Below, in pieces: positions 15,402-22,560 of a stretch of DNA of 22,560 bases. Source of the DNA: an uncultured Bacteroides sp. (GTDB lineage Bacteria > Bacteroidota > Bacteroidia > Bacteroidales > Bacteroidaceae); assembly GCA_900546355.1 (NCBI GenBank), contig URCM01000047.1, forward strand, positions 1-22,560, read 5' to 3'. The notes below the pieces were generated by a model. That model had not been told where the DNA came from. It saw only the letters and a list, made by a program, of their open reading frames with translations, and ran no database searches. Position numbers and translations under genes: made by a program. Position 1 is the stretch's first letter; each line of letters begins with the position of its first letter.

Positions 15402-18215
15402 TCAGTGTTTTTTCTTTCCTTTCAGATATTGAGTGGGACGCATACCGAATTCTTCATAGAAGCACCGACTCAGATAGTTTGCCGTACTGAATCCCACCAT
15501 ATCCGCCACTTCCGCCACCGTATAGCCTTCTTCCAATAAACGGGCAGCTTCTTTCAAACGGACAGAACGGATAAAGTTTGTAGGCGTCTTGCCCACTACC
15601 GCCACCAGCTTACGGTATAATCCGCTACGTTCCATTCCCATATCACGGCTCCATGCTTCTACCGAATAAGCCGGGTCATCGAGATGCCGCTCCACACAGT
15701 GCAAGGCTTTACGGATAAAAGCCTCATCGGATTCGGAAAGCAAATCATCGGCTCCGCACACAGAAGCGTTCGCCTCCGCCTGCCGTTTCCGTTCCTCTTG
15801 TTGTTTCAGCAAACGGCGCATTTCCGCCAACAGCACATTCAGGTCGAGCGATTTCTCGTCCGTAGGCAAAGGTAACAACACTCCTTCGGCCAACTGCCCT
15901 ATCAGACTTTCCAATCCTGCCGCTTCTTGCCTTACCACCTGAAGCCTATGTTTTATTTTTCCTTCATCCAGCGAAAGCAACGCTTCGTCTAAAGGAGGAA
16001 GCATCTTCTTTACCGGTGCCTGAAGTTCCTGATTGATATTTTGCAGGAAAACACCTTTCATCTCATCTAACTTTTCTTTCTGCTCACGTACCAGACAACG
16101 TTTCTTATGGCGTAAATAACCGGTTAACAACCCTAAAACCACCCCTGTAATTACCAGAACATAAAGCACGTATGCCCACGGAGTCTGCCAAAAAGGCGGC
16201 TTGACTATAATCAGCAATCCTGCATAATGCCCCAGCCAAACCTCACCATTCCGAGATGCCTGCACCCGAAAACGATAAGTGCCCGGAGGCACATCGGTAT
16301 AAGTCGCCCGTCCACGTCCATCGGAAGCGCGTATCACCTGCTCTTCTTTATCTACTCCTTCCAGGCAATAGCGATAATACGTTTGTGTAGGATTGATGTA
16401 GTTCAAAGCAGAGAATTCCAACGAAAAGAAATTCTGACCATATTCCAATACCAATTCTTCCGTCTGCGCCAAAGGCCGCTCCAATATGACCCGTCCATCG
16501 TATACCGCTCCGGTTTCTACCCGCTTCCCATATAAATTGAAACCGACAAAGAGTGGGATAAAAGAAGAACGGTCGGTCGCCCTCTCTTCAGAATAAAGAC
16601 TATTGAAACCATTGATACCTCCCCAATAAAGTGTGCCATCCGAAGCCTGGAAAACCGAACGGGAACAAAACTCATTCGCGATGACTCCATCCCCTTGATT
16701 GAAATTAGCAAACGAATAATGCTCCCTCCCTTCTTTATCCATACGAACAGTCAGACAAGAAAGCCCGTTGGCGGTCGCAACCCAAAGTGTAGAGTCGGAT
16801 GTAGCGATAAGCGAACGGATAGCATTATTCACCAATCCATCGGCCGTATAAAACGTCCGCCGTATCCCCTTGTCCCGGTTCCACAATACCAACCCATCTT
16901 CCTGCCCCATCCATACACGGCGCTTCTTGTCGACACAAACATCGTTGCACCGGTGCAAAGCAGACAATAGCGAATCACTTATCGGCTCTTTTTCTGTTAC
17001 GGAAACAGACGAAGGAAGCTTTTTCAGCGGTGAGACGACATCGTCGGGAGTGTAACAGAAAACACCTTCGGTAGTCTCCACCCATATCTGGTGGTCGTCC
17101 GTCTCCCGGAAACCGGTGACTTGTAAGTCCACACCATCCAAGACTGGGAATAAAGACCGTCCGATATTGCGGAAACGGAAACGGCCGGGATGATAATAAA
17201 GCATCCCTCTATTCAATGTACCTACCCATAATCCGCCGCAGGCATCATTGTACAGCGTACTTACTTCAGTCTCTATCTTACGCCCGTCTACCAATTTCAA
17301 TACAGGAATGTAATACTTTTGGCTCAGGTCGGAAGAAATAAACCACAAACCTTCCAGACAACTCAGCCAAATATTACCTGCACGATCGGGCGAAATGTAA
17401 TTGAGCCGGTAAGGAGCACGGAGTACTTCCGTCCATCTGTTTGCCGCATAGTCGTAACGAAGCAACACACCTCCCCTCCATCCGTTGCAAAGCTGATAAA
17501 ATCCTTCATCATCCGCCACTACATAAGAAGTATGCCCATACCATCCGTCGGGAAGGACATCGCCCAACCGTTTCCGGTATTCTTCACGCCCGGCAACCAA
17601 ATCATAGCAAAGCAAGGCACCCGACCGATAAAACAAGTAAAGCTTTCCTTTAGCCATCGCCAAATCGTAAAGCGAATCTTCCTCCCAGCCAGACAAAGAA
17701 GAAACACCGGTAAGGATGCGCTTCGCCTGCAAGCCGGTCCCGTCAATGCAAAGCAACTCATCGTCCTCTGTCACTGGCCACAAGTTTTTCTCCCTATCCA
17801 TGAAGAAATCTTTCAAGCCTCCACACACTCCCCATTGCGCCAGCAAACTATCGGGACACTCCAACATCCGTTCGTTCGTGATATCCACCGCCATGAGCTT
17901 GTGCCAGTTTTTCATCCATACATATCCCCTATTGTCTATATACTCATGATGATAGCCCGCATAAGCGGAAAGTGTGCAGATGTGAGCCGGTTTGTAATGC
18001 AGATAAGTGAATCCCGTGCCGTCATACAGATTGAATTGTCCCGCCGTGGTAATCAACATACGTCCGTCGGGCAGTTGAGTGATATTACGCACCTGATTGC
18101 CCGACAAACCTTGCGTGGCATCAATGGGTGTAAAAACCACAAAAGGCACTTCGGCCCAAGCATATCCTGCCGCCCATGCCATATACACATATATAATAAG
18201 GAGCAAACGCTTCAT
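15402..18215 (-). CDS. Membrane-spanning sensor regulator: propeller/Y_Y_Y/AraC, HTCS-like but without kinase and receiver
   Basis: A 937-residue protein. Signal peptide 1-21; periplasmic seven-bladed propeller-type repeats from about 25 to 600 (VWMGQEDGLVLW, LWVATANGLSCL, TLYWGGINGFNSL); Y_Y_Y domain about 603-670; one transmembrane helix 677-700. Cytoplasmic residues 718-745 (FLQNINQELQAP) align with the histidine-kinase H box (NISHELRTP), but Gln729 stands where the phosphorylated His should be. No N, G1 or G2 ATPase motifs and no receiver Asp are seen. Residues ~830-934 are an AraC DNA-binding domain (FIRSVRLKEAARLLEEG, VADMVGFS, FGMRPTQYL). Typical HTCS proteins are some 400 residues longer. 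It probably senses an oligosaccharide in the periplasm and activates the GH31 operon directly; no phosphorelay is possible from this chain alone. A perfect promoter lies upstream. Confidence 0.92.
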   Translation of the reverse strand: MKRLLLIIYVYMAWAAGYAWAEVPFVVFTPIDATQGLSGNQVRNITQLPDGRMLITTAGQFNLYDGTGFTYLHYKPAHICTLSAYAGYHHEYIDNRGYVWMKNWHKLMAVDITNERMLECPDSLLAQWGVCGGLKDFFMDREKNLWPVTEDDELLCIDGTGLQAKRILTGVSSLSGWEEDSLYDLAMAKGKLYLFYRSGALLCYDLVAGREEYRKRLGDVLPDGWYGHTSYVVADDEGFYQLCNGWRGGVLLRYDYAANRWTEVLRAPYRLNYISPDRAGNIWLSCLEGLWFISSDLSQKYYIPVLKLVDGRKIETEVSTLYNDACGGLWVGTLNRGMLYYHPGRFRFRNIGRSLFPVLDGVDLQVTGFRETDDHQIWVETTEGVFCYTPDDVVSPLKKLPSSVSVTEKEPISDSLLSALHRCNDVCVDKKRRVWMGQEDGLVLWNRDKGIRRTFYTADGLVNNAIRSLIATSDSTLWVATANGLSCLTVRMDKEGREHYSFANFNQGDGVIANEFCSRSVFQASDGTLYWGGINGFNSLYSEERATDRSSFIPLFVGFNLYGKRVETGAVYDGRVILERPLAQTEELVLEYGQNFFSLEFSALNYINPTQTYYRYCLEGVDKEEQVIRASDGRGRATYTDVPPGTYRFRVQASRNGEVWLGHYAGLLIIVKPPFWQTPWAYVLYVLVITGVVLGLLTGYLRHKKRCLVREQKEKLDEMKGVFLQNINQELQAPVKKMLPPLDEALLSLDEGKIKHRLQVVRQEAAGLESLIGQLAEGVLLPLPTDEKSLDLNVLLAEMRRLLKQQEERKRQAEANASVCGADDLLSESDEAFIRKALHCVERHLDDPAYSVEAWSRDMGMERSGLYRKLVAVVGKTPTNFIRSVRLKEAARLLEEGYTVAEVADMVGFSTANYLSRCFYEEFGMRPTQYLKGKKKH

Positions 18216-18253
18216 CTTATTTTTCCAATTTTCTCAGGTTAAAAAAGTTACAA

Positions 18254-18285
18254 CAAAGATATATGATTCTTTCTCCATATCCAAA
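18254..18285 (-). promoter_or_regulatory. Promoter of the sensor-regulator gene
   Basis: On the minus strand TTTG (18285-18282), exactly 20 bases, then TATCTTTG (18261-18254): a full consensus Bacteroidota promoter, 38 bases before the ATG. It suggests constitutive expression of the regulator. Confidence 0.75.
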
Positions 18286-18345
18286 CAGATTCCTTCAAAT
18301 CAGATTTTTCCACGCTTGATTTAGCGCAAGATTTTCAATAAAAAT

Positions 18346-18381
18346 CCGATTATTCCTCTTTCGAAAGAACACAATAATCGG
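18346..18381. promoter_or_regulatory. Nested inverted repeat before the MATE gene, candidate operator
   Basis: CCGATTATT (18346-18354) and AATAATCGG (18373-18381) are perfect inverted 9-mers. Between them lies a 10-bp palindrome, CTTTCGAAAG (18358-18367), almost concentric. The block ends 8 bases before the -7 box and so covers the -33 region, where a repressor or activator would act. Confidence 0.5.
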
Positions 18382-18389
18382 CTTTCACT

Positions 18390-18397
18390 TAATTTTG
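18390..18397 (+). promoter_or_regulatory. -7 element of the MATE gene
   Basis: TAATTTTG matches TAnnTTTG and ends 22 bases before the ATG at 18420. No good TTTG lies at the usual -33 distance; the nested inverted repeat occupies that place. Confidence 0.55.
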
Positions 18398-18419
18398 CAC
18401 CCGATTTAGTTGGAGTAGT

Positions 18420-19775
18420 ATGGCACAATCAAAAGAAATGACTTCGGGGGCTTCCTTACCGTTGATATTCAATTTCACTTTGCCCCTATTATTAGGAAAC
18501 TTATTACAGCAAACCTATTCCCTGGTCGATGCGGCTATTGTCGGTAAATTTCTTGGCATCAATGCTTTGGCTTCGGTCGGGGCAAGCACTTCCGTGGTAT
18601 TCCTGATACTGGGATTCTGCAATGGATGCTGCGGAGGTTTTGCCATTCCTGTGGCACAGAAGTTCGGTGCACGGGATTATGTCACGATGCGCCGTTATGT
18701 TGCGGTCAGCCTGAAAATTGCAGGAGTCATGTCGGTTGTAATTACGATTATTACCAGTTTGCTTTGCGCGTTCATCTTGCGAAGCATGCAAACCCCTGAA
18801 AACATCTTCGAAGGAGCCTATTACTATTTACTCATCACTTTCCTCGGCATACCTTGTACGTTTTTCTACAATCTTCTGTCAAGCATTATCCGGGCATTGG
18901 GAGACAGCAAAACCCCGTTCTGGTTCTTGCTCCTGTCTACCGTGCTGAACATTTTTCTCGACTTGTTCTGCATTTTGGTATTAGGTTGGGGGGTAGCCGG
19001 GGCTTCCATCGCTACGGTTGTTTCACAAGGCATTTCCGCCATACTGTGCTATATCTACATGAACCGCAAATTCGAAATACTCCGCACCACGGCTTCCGAC
19101 AGACGTTATCGTCCCGAACTGGCAAAACAGCTTTTGTCAATCGGAGTGCCGATGGGACTTCAATTTTCGATTACCGCCATTGGCAGCATCATGCTCCAAA
19201 GTGCCAATAATGCATTGGGCACAGCATGCGTAGCTGCATTTACGGCAGCCATGCGCATCAAAATGGTCTTCTTATGTGCCCTCGATAGTTTAGGTATGGC
19301 AATGGCTACCTATAGCGGGCAGAATTATGGTGCCGGAAAGCCCGACCGCATCTGGCAGGGCATCAAGTCTGCGGTGATTATGATGATGATTTACATTGTA
19401 GCGGTAAACATCATCATTTGGGGATGGGCAGACAAGATTGCCCTTTTATTCATTGCTCCCGAGGAAACAGAAATCATCCAGGATACCGCTCTTTTCGTCC
19501 ATATCAATGTATCCTTCTTCCCTTTATTGGGATTGCTCAGCGTTCTTCGTTATAGCATTCAAGGAGCAGGTTATACCAAACTGGCGATGTTTTCGGGTGT
19601 GTCCGAAATGGTTGCCCGCATCCTGGTGAGCCTCATCATAGTCCCGATGTTCGGCTTTATGGGAGTATGTTTCGGCGACCCTACCGCCTGGCTTTTCGCC
19701 TGCCTCTTCCTGATTCCTGCTTTCTCGTATGTCTATCGACGTCTGCATCTCATCGTGGCGAAAGAAAGAAATTAG
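18420..19775 (+). CDS. MATE family efflux transporter
   Basis: A 451-residue inner-membrane protein with about twelve hydrophobic segments in two similar halves. The N-terminal segment (LPLLLGNLLQQTYSLVDAAIVGKFLG, about residues 22-47) with its conserved Gln and Asp, and GLQFSITAIGSIMLQ at the start of the second half, are typical of MATE (MatE-MatE) transporters that expel cationic drugs or metabolites with Na+ or H+. Which subgroup and which substrate cannot be told. It is divergent from the sensor-regulator gene, with 204 bases between them holding both promoters and a nested inverted repeat that may be its own operator. There is no sign that it belongs to the carbohydrate locus beyond position. 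Confidence 0.93.
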   Translation: MAQSKEMTSGASLPLIFNFTLPLLLGNLLQQTYSLVDAAIVGKFLGINALASVGASTSVVFLILGFCNGCCGGFAIPVAQKFGARDYVTMRRYVAVSLKIAGVMSVVITIITSLLCAFILRSMQTPENIFEGAYYYLLITFLGIPCTFFYNLLSSIIRALGDSKTPFWFLLLSTVLNIFLDLFCILVLGWGVAGASIATVVSQGISAILCYIYMNRKFEILRTTASDRRYRPELAKQLLSIGVPMGLQFSITAIGSIMLQSANNALGTACVAAFTAAMRIKMVFLCALDSLGMAMATYSGQNYGAGKPDRIWQGIKSAVIMMMIYIVAVNIIIWGWADKIALLFIAPEETEIIQDTALFVHINVSFFPLLGLLSVLRYSIQGAGYTKLAMFSGVSEMVARILVSLIIVPMFGFMGVCFGDPTAWLFACLFLIPAFSYVYRRLHLIVAKERN

Positions 19776-19783
19776 TTTTTTCA

Positions 19784-19858
19784 CCACAGATTACACGGAT
19801 TGCATACCCCTACAGGTAACTTGGCGAAATGAGGATATTCAATCTGTATAATCTGTGG
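19784..19858. terminator. Inverted repeat after the MATE gene (CACAGATTA family)
   Basis: 19784-19802 and 19840-19858 are inverted copies matching at 17 of 19 bases (CCACAGATTACACGGATTG and its near complement). The CACAGATTA-type words look like a recurrent intergenic unit. It lies between the MATE stop and the lepA promoter and may stop read-through, though no T run follows. Confidence 0.5.
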
Positions 19859-19869
19859 CAGACTTCAAA

Positions 19870-19901
19870 TTTGGTCACTTTTACATTTTTCGCTATCTTT
19901 G
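19870..19901 (+). promoter_or_regulatory. lepA promoter
   Basis: TTTG (19870-19873), 20 bases, TATCTTTG (19894-19901): full consensus. Transcription should start about 7 bases later, downstream of the in-frame ATG at 19899, which rules out that codon as the start and supports 19932. Confidence 0.78.
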
Positions 19902-19931
19902 CACACAAAACGCTGTAATCAAGTAAACTAT

Positions 19932-21713
19932 ATGAAGAATATCCGAAATTTCTGCATCATCGCCCATATTGACCACGGGAAATCTACCCTTGCCGACCGG
20001 TTGCTGGAATATACACAGACCATCAAGATTACCGAAGGGCAAATGCTCGACGACATGGACTTAGAACGGGAACGCGGCATCACCATCAAGAGCCATGCCA
20101 TCCAGATGGAATATACATACGAGGGAGAAAAATACATCCTTAACCTGATTGACACTCCGGGACACGTTGACTTTTCTTACGAAGTATCCCGTTCCATCGC
20201 CGCTTGCGAAGGAGCCTTATTAGTGGTAGACGCTTCACAAGGTGTACAAGCACAAACCATTTCGAACCTCTACATGGCACTGGAACACGACCTGGAAATC
20301 ATTCCTGTAATGAACAAGTGCGATATGGACAGCGCAATGCCCGAAGAAGTAGAAGATGAAATCATCGACCTGCTGGGATGCAAGCGTGAAGAAATCATCC
20401 GCGCTTCGGGAAAGACCGGCATGGGAGTGGAGGAGATACTGAAAGCAGTCATCGAACGTATCCCCTGCCCTACCGGAGACGAGAATGCCCCACTCCAAGC
20501 CTTGATATTCGACTCTGTATTCAATTCGTTCCGAGGCATCATTGCTTACTTCAAAGTAGAAAACGGCATTATCCGCACAGGCGACCATGTGAAATTCTTC
20601 AATACAGAAAAAGAATACGATGCCGATGAAGTGGGTGTACTGAAAATGGACCTGGTTCCACGCAAAGAATTGCGCACCGGAGACGTAGGTTATATCATTT
20701 CAGGTATCAAAACTTCACGCGAAGTAAAAGTAGGTGACACGATTACCCATGTAGACCGTCCGTGCGAAAAAGCAATCGCAGGTTTCGAGGAAGTAAAACC
20801 CATGGTGTTTGCAGGTGTATACCCCATCGAGGCGGAAGACTACGAAAACCTGCGTTCTTCCCTTGAAAAACTGCAGCTGAACGATGCTTCGCTCACTTTC
20901 CAACCCGAATCATCTTTAGCGTTGGGCTTCGGCTTCCGCTGTGGTTTCTTAGGACTCCTCCACATGGAAATCATACAAGAACGGCTGGACCGTGAATTCA
21001 ACATGAATGTCATCACGACCGTGCCCAACGTATCATACATGGTATACGACAAGCAAGGAGGCGTACAGGAAGTGCATAATCCCGGCGGTATGCCCGACCC
21101 GACACTTATCGACCACATCGAAGAACCTTACATCGACGCGTCTATCATCACTACGACCGACTATATCGGCCCGATTATGACACTCTGCTTGGGGAAACGA
21201 GGCGAACTGGTACGCCAAGACTATATTTCAGGCAACCGTGTGGAACTGCACTACAAAATGCCGCTGGGCGAAATCGTCATCGATTTCTACGACAAGCTGA
21301 AAAGTATCTCGAAAGGATATGCTTCCTTCGATTACCACACCGCAGGCTTCCGCCCTTCAAAGTTAGTGAAGCTGGACATCCTGTTGAACGGCGAACCGGT
21401 GGATGCCTTATCTACGCTCACCCATGTAGACAATGCCTACGAATTAGGAAGACGGATGTGTGAAAAGCTGAAAGAGCTCATTCCACGCCAACAGTTCGAA
21501 ATAGCGATTCAGGCAGCTATCGGCTCGAAAATCATTGCCCGCGAAACCATCAAAGCGGTACGCAAGGATGTAACGGCCAAATGTTATGGAGGCGACGTAA
21601 GCCGCAAACGCAAATTGCTTGAAAAACAGAAACGCGGAAAGAAACGCATGAAGCAAATCGGTACGGTGGAAGTACCGCAAAAAGCCTTCCTGGCAGTGCT
21701 GAAACTGGATTAA
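19932..21713 (+). CDS. lepA: Elongation factor 4 (LepA), ribosome-associated GTPase
   Basis: A 593-residue translational GTPase acting on ribosomes in the cytoplasm; LepA influences initiation and back-translocation under stress. Visible motifs: G1 AHIDHGKST (11-19), G2 RGIT (48-51), G3 DTPGH (74-78), G4 NKCD (128-131). The [14 protein letters not shown] segment (~335-348) and the C-terminal Lys/Arg-rich tail with [17 protein letters not shown] are LepA-specific. Length fits the family (about 595-600). The start is taken at 19932 ([10 protein letters not shown]), the usual LepA N-terminus; an upstream in-frame ATG lies inside the promoter. Its stop codon touches the left terminal repeat of the intergenic element at 21713-21906. 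Confidence 0.97.
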   Translation: MKNIRNFCIIAHIDHGKSTLADRLLEYTQTIKITEGQMLDDMDLERERGITIKSHAIQMEYTYEGEKYILNLIDTPGHVDFSYEVSRSIAACEGALLVVDASQGVQAQTISNLYMALEHDLEIIPVMNKCDMDSAMPEEVEDEIIDLLGCKREEIIRASGKTGMGVEEILKAVIERIPCPTGDENAPLQALIFDSVFNSFRGIIAYFKVENGIIRTGDHVKFFNTEKEYDADEVGVLKMDLVPRKELRTGDVGYIISGIKTSREVKVGDTITHVDRPCEKAIAGFEEVKPMVFAGVYPIEAEDYENLRSSLEKLQLNDASLTFQPESSLALGFGFRCGFLGLLHMEIIQERLDREFNMNVITTVPNVSYMVYDKQGGVQEVHNPGGMPDPTLIDHIEEPYIDASIITTTDYIGPIMTLCLGKRGELVRQDYISGNRVELHYKMPLGEIVIDFYDKLKSISKGYASFDYHTAGFRPSKLVKLDILLNGEPVDALSTLTHVDNAYELGRRMCEKLKELIPRQQFEIAIQAAIGSKIIARETIKAVRKDVTAKCYGGDVSRKRKLLEKQKRGKKRMKQIGTVEVPQKAFLAVLKLD

Positions 21714-21906
21714 GAAACTGTTTTGAATTTATCGTGTGATGATTTGGGATGAGTTTTTGAGGCATTTCCGCTTCTGTGATGAGGAAGATAGCGGGCTATC
21801 TGACGAAGGACAGAAGCGGAAAGGACCAAAAAATCGCCCAAAGCACACACGAAAACGGATACATCAAGACAAGAAAAACTTTTTGGAGAAATTCAAAACA
21901 GTTTCT
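21713..21906 (+). repeat. MITE-like intergenic element, copy 2, with 18-bp terminal inverted repeats
   Basis: AGAAACTGTTTTGAATTT (21713-21730) and its exact reverse complement (21889-21906) bound a 194-base non-coding unit. Inside, 21721-21764 and 21823-21891 match the minus strand of 5400-5516. Between them a ~58-base insert, 21765-21822, is a hairpin of its own: TTTCCGCTTCTGT / ACAGAAGCGGAAA (13 of 13), with a second nested stem AGATAGC/GCTATCT (21786-21801). The left terminal repeat begins at the last base of the lepA stop codon. Confidence 0.8.
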
Positions 21907-21918
21907 AAACCAATAAGC

Positions 21919-21960
21919 CGGACGCAGAAACACGAAAATCAACCTTTGTTTCTGCGTCCG
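21919..21960. terminator. Hairpin between lepA and the exonuclease gene
   Basis: CGGACGCAGAAAC (21919-21931) and GTTTCTGCGTCCG (21948-21960) form a perfect 13-bp stem with a 16-base loop. It lies between convergent genes, 11 bases beyond the exonuclease stop; T runs on either side are weak. Confidence 0.6.
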
Positions 21961-21970
21961 ATTCATCACA

Positions 21971-22465
21971 TCACAAAATCTGGAGAGCTATCTGTGCGCA
22001 TGCCTCAGCATCAGCAAGCGCATGATGATGTTTAGTCAAGTCGTATCCGCAACAAGCCGCTACGGTCTGCAACTGATGATTGGGCAACTGCCTGCCAAAC
22101 ACACGCCGCGAAGCACGGCACGTACAATAAAACCTATACTCTGGATAATCCATGCCATAAGCGCGAAACGCCGCTTTCAGACATCTTTCATCGAAAGGAC
22201 TGTTGTGAGCCACTAAAGGCAAATCTCCTATAAGCGGAACAATCTCCGCCCACACCTGCGGAAAAAGCTGTGCATGGGCTGTATCTTGGGCAGTCAATCC
22301 ATGCACACGTGTATTCCAATAGGCATAATAATCAGGACACGGACGTATCATGCGGTAGAACCGGTCGGTTATCTTTCCTTCACGCACCACTACCACCCCT
22401 ACGCTACACACACTGGACGGACATTCATTGGCTGTTTCGAAATCGATGGCAGCAAAATCTTCCAT
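21971..22465 (-). CDS. DEDDh-type 3'-5' exonuclease, DNA polymerase III epsilon-like
   Basis: A 164-residue stand-alone exonuclease domain. The three Exo motifs are present: Asp8-x-Glu10 (AIDFET), Asp92 (HNSPFDERCL) and His147 with Asp152 (HHALADAEA), the DEDDh set that binds two metal ions and removes nucleotides from 3' ends. The family includes polymerase III epsilon proofreading subunits, RNase T and oligoribonuclease-like enzymes; this short version lacks a polymerase-binding tail, so an accessory repair or RNA-processing role is as likely as proofreading. It is downstream of tRNA-Val on the same strand and converges with lepA. Confidence 0.92.
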   Translation of the reverse strand: MEDFAAIDFETANECPSSVCSVGVVVVREGKITDRFYRMIRPCPDYYAYWNTRVHGLTAQDTAHAQLFPQVWAEIVPLIGDLPLVAHNSPFDERCLKAAFRAYGMDYPEYRFYCTCRASRRVFGRQLPNHQLQTVAACCGYDLTKHHHALADAEACAQIALQIL

Positions 22466-22511
22466 AAAATAAATACCAAGAAAAAAAAATAAAGGATTAG
22501 CTTAAATGGAG

Positions 22512-22560
22512 TGGGCGTTGACGGATTCGAACCGCCGACCCTCTGCTTGTAAGGCAGATG
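22512..22560 (-). tRNA. tRNA-Val (anticodon TAC), partial
   Basis: The minus strand ends a cloverleaf: anticodon arm TCTGC-CTTACAA-GCAGA with anticodon TAC (valine, reads GTA), T arm GGCGG-TTCGAAT-CCGTC, acceptor AACGCCC and discriminator A. The 5' acceptor half and D arm lie beyond the window edge. Confidence 0.9.

Noticed and set aside
17319..18242. 307-residue plus-strand frame opposite the 5' part of the sensor-regulator gene
   Set aside because: The minus strand carries a clear signal peptide and propeller repeats; the plus frame has no recognisable motif and runs into the regulator's promoter.
19899..19931. Longer lepA start at 19899
   Set aside because: The ATG lies inside the TATCTTTG promoter element, upstream of the expected transcript start, and the extra residues are not part of the LepA family.
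21736..22035. 99-residue plus-strand frame after lepA
   Set aside because: It lies across the MITE-like element and two hairpins and overlaps the 3' end of the exonuclease gene; composition is repeat-driven.

Overview
The window looks like a chromosomal segment of a gut Bacteroidales, most likely Bacteroides or Phocaeicola. The evidence is internal. Several genes have the Bacteroidota promoter form (TTTG, about 20 bases, TAnnTTTG) instead of sigma70 boxes. There is a regulator built like a hybrid two-component system (HTCS), with propeller repeats, a Y_Y_Y domain and an AraC-type DNA-binding domain. There are secreted GH31 glycosidases, lipoproteins with an acidic export signal, and AT-rich intergenic repeat families.

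Layout, left to right. 1-1900: a small lipoprotein (+), then two small minus-strand ORFs (a Cys-framed peptide and a two-helix membrane protein) and a DUF1893 protein. 1898-4910 (-): a membrane polyferredoxin resembling a NapH-NapG fusion, followed by a Tat-exported, ferredoxin-tailed aldo/keto reductase; together they look like a redox pair linking the membrane to a periplasmic lipoprotein. 5103-5174 (-): tRNA-Cys with its own promoter and terminator. 5638-6672 (+): galE. 6838-15295 (-): three consecutive GH31 glycosidases, interrupted between the second and third by an insertion sequence (9201-10281). 15402-18215 (-): a kinase-less HTCS-like membrane regulator that probably controls the GH31 genes. 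18420-19775 (+): a MATE exporter. 19932-21713 (+): lepA. 21971-22465 (-): a DEDDh 3'-5' exonuclease. 22512-22560 (-): the 3' part of a tRNA-Val, cut by the window edge.

The carbohydrate locus is the main functional unit. The regulator carries a periplasmic sensor, one transmembrane helix, a relic of the histidine-kinase dimerisation helix in which Gln replaces the phospho-accepting His, and an AraC domain; ATPase and receiver domains are absent. Twelve bases after its stop codon lies a 17-bp sequence repeated directly with 21-bp spacing, abutting a TAnnTTTG promoter that reads into the first GH31 gene. This is what an AraC-type activator site would look like. No SusC/SusD pair is in the window.

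The intergenic DNA is rich in repeats: IS ends with an 18-bp perfect terminal inverted repeat plus a solitary palindromic copy of the terminus beyond the third GH31 gene; a roughly 120-190 bp dispersed element present twice in opposite orientation, one copy bounded by 18-bp inverted repeats and carrying a precise hairpin insertion; AT-rich TTAATAGTTAAT arrays at three places; and CTCTGTGTC-type hairpins. All calls come from reading the sequence; no database search was run.
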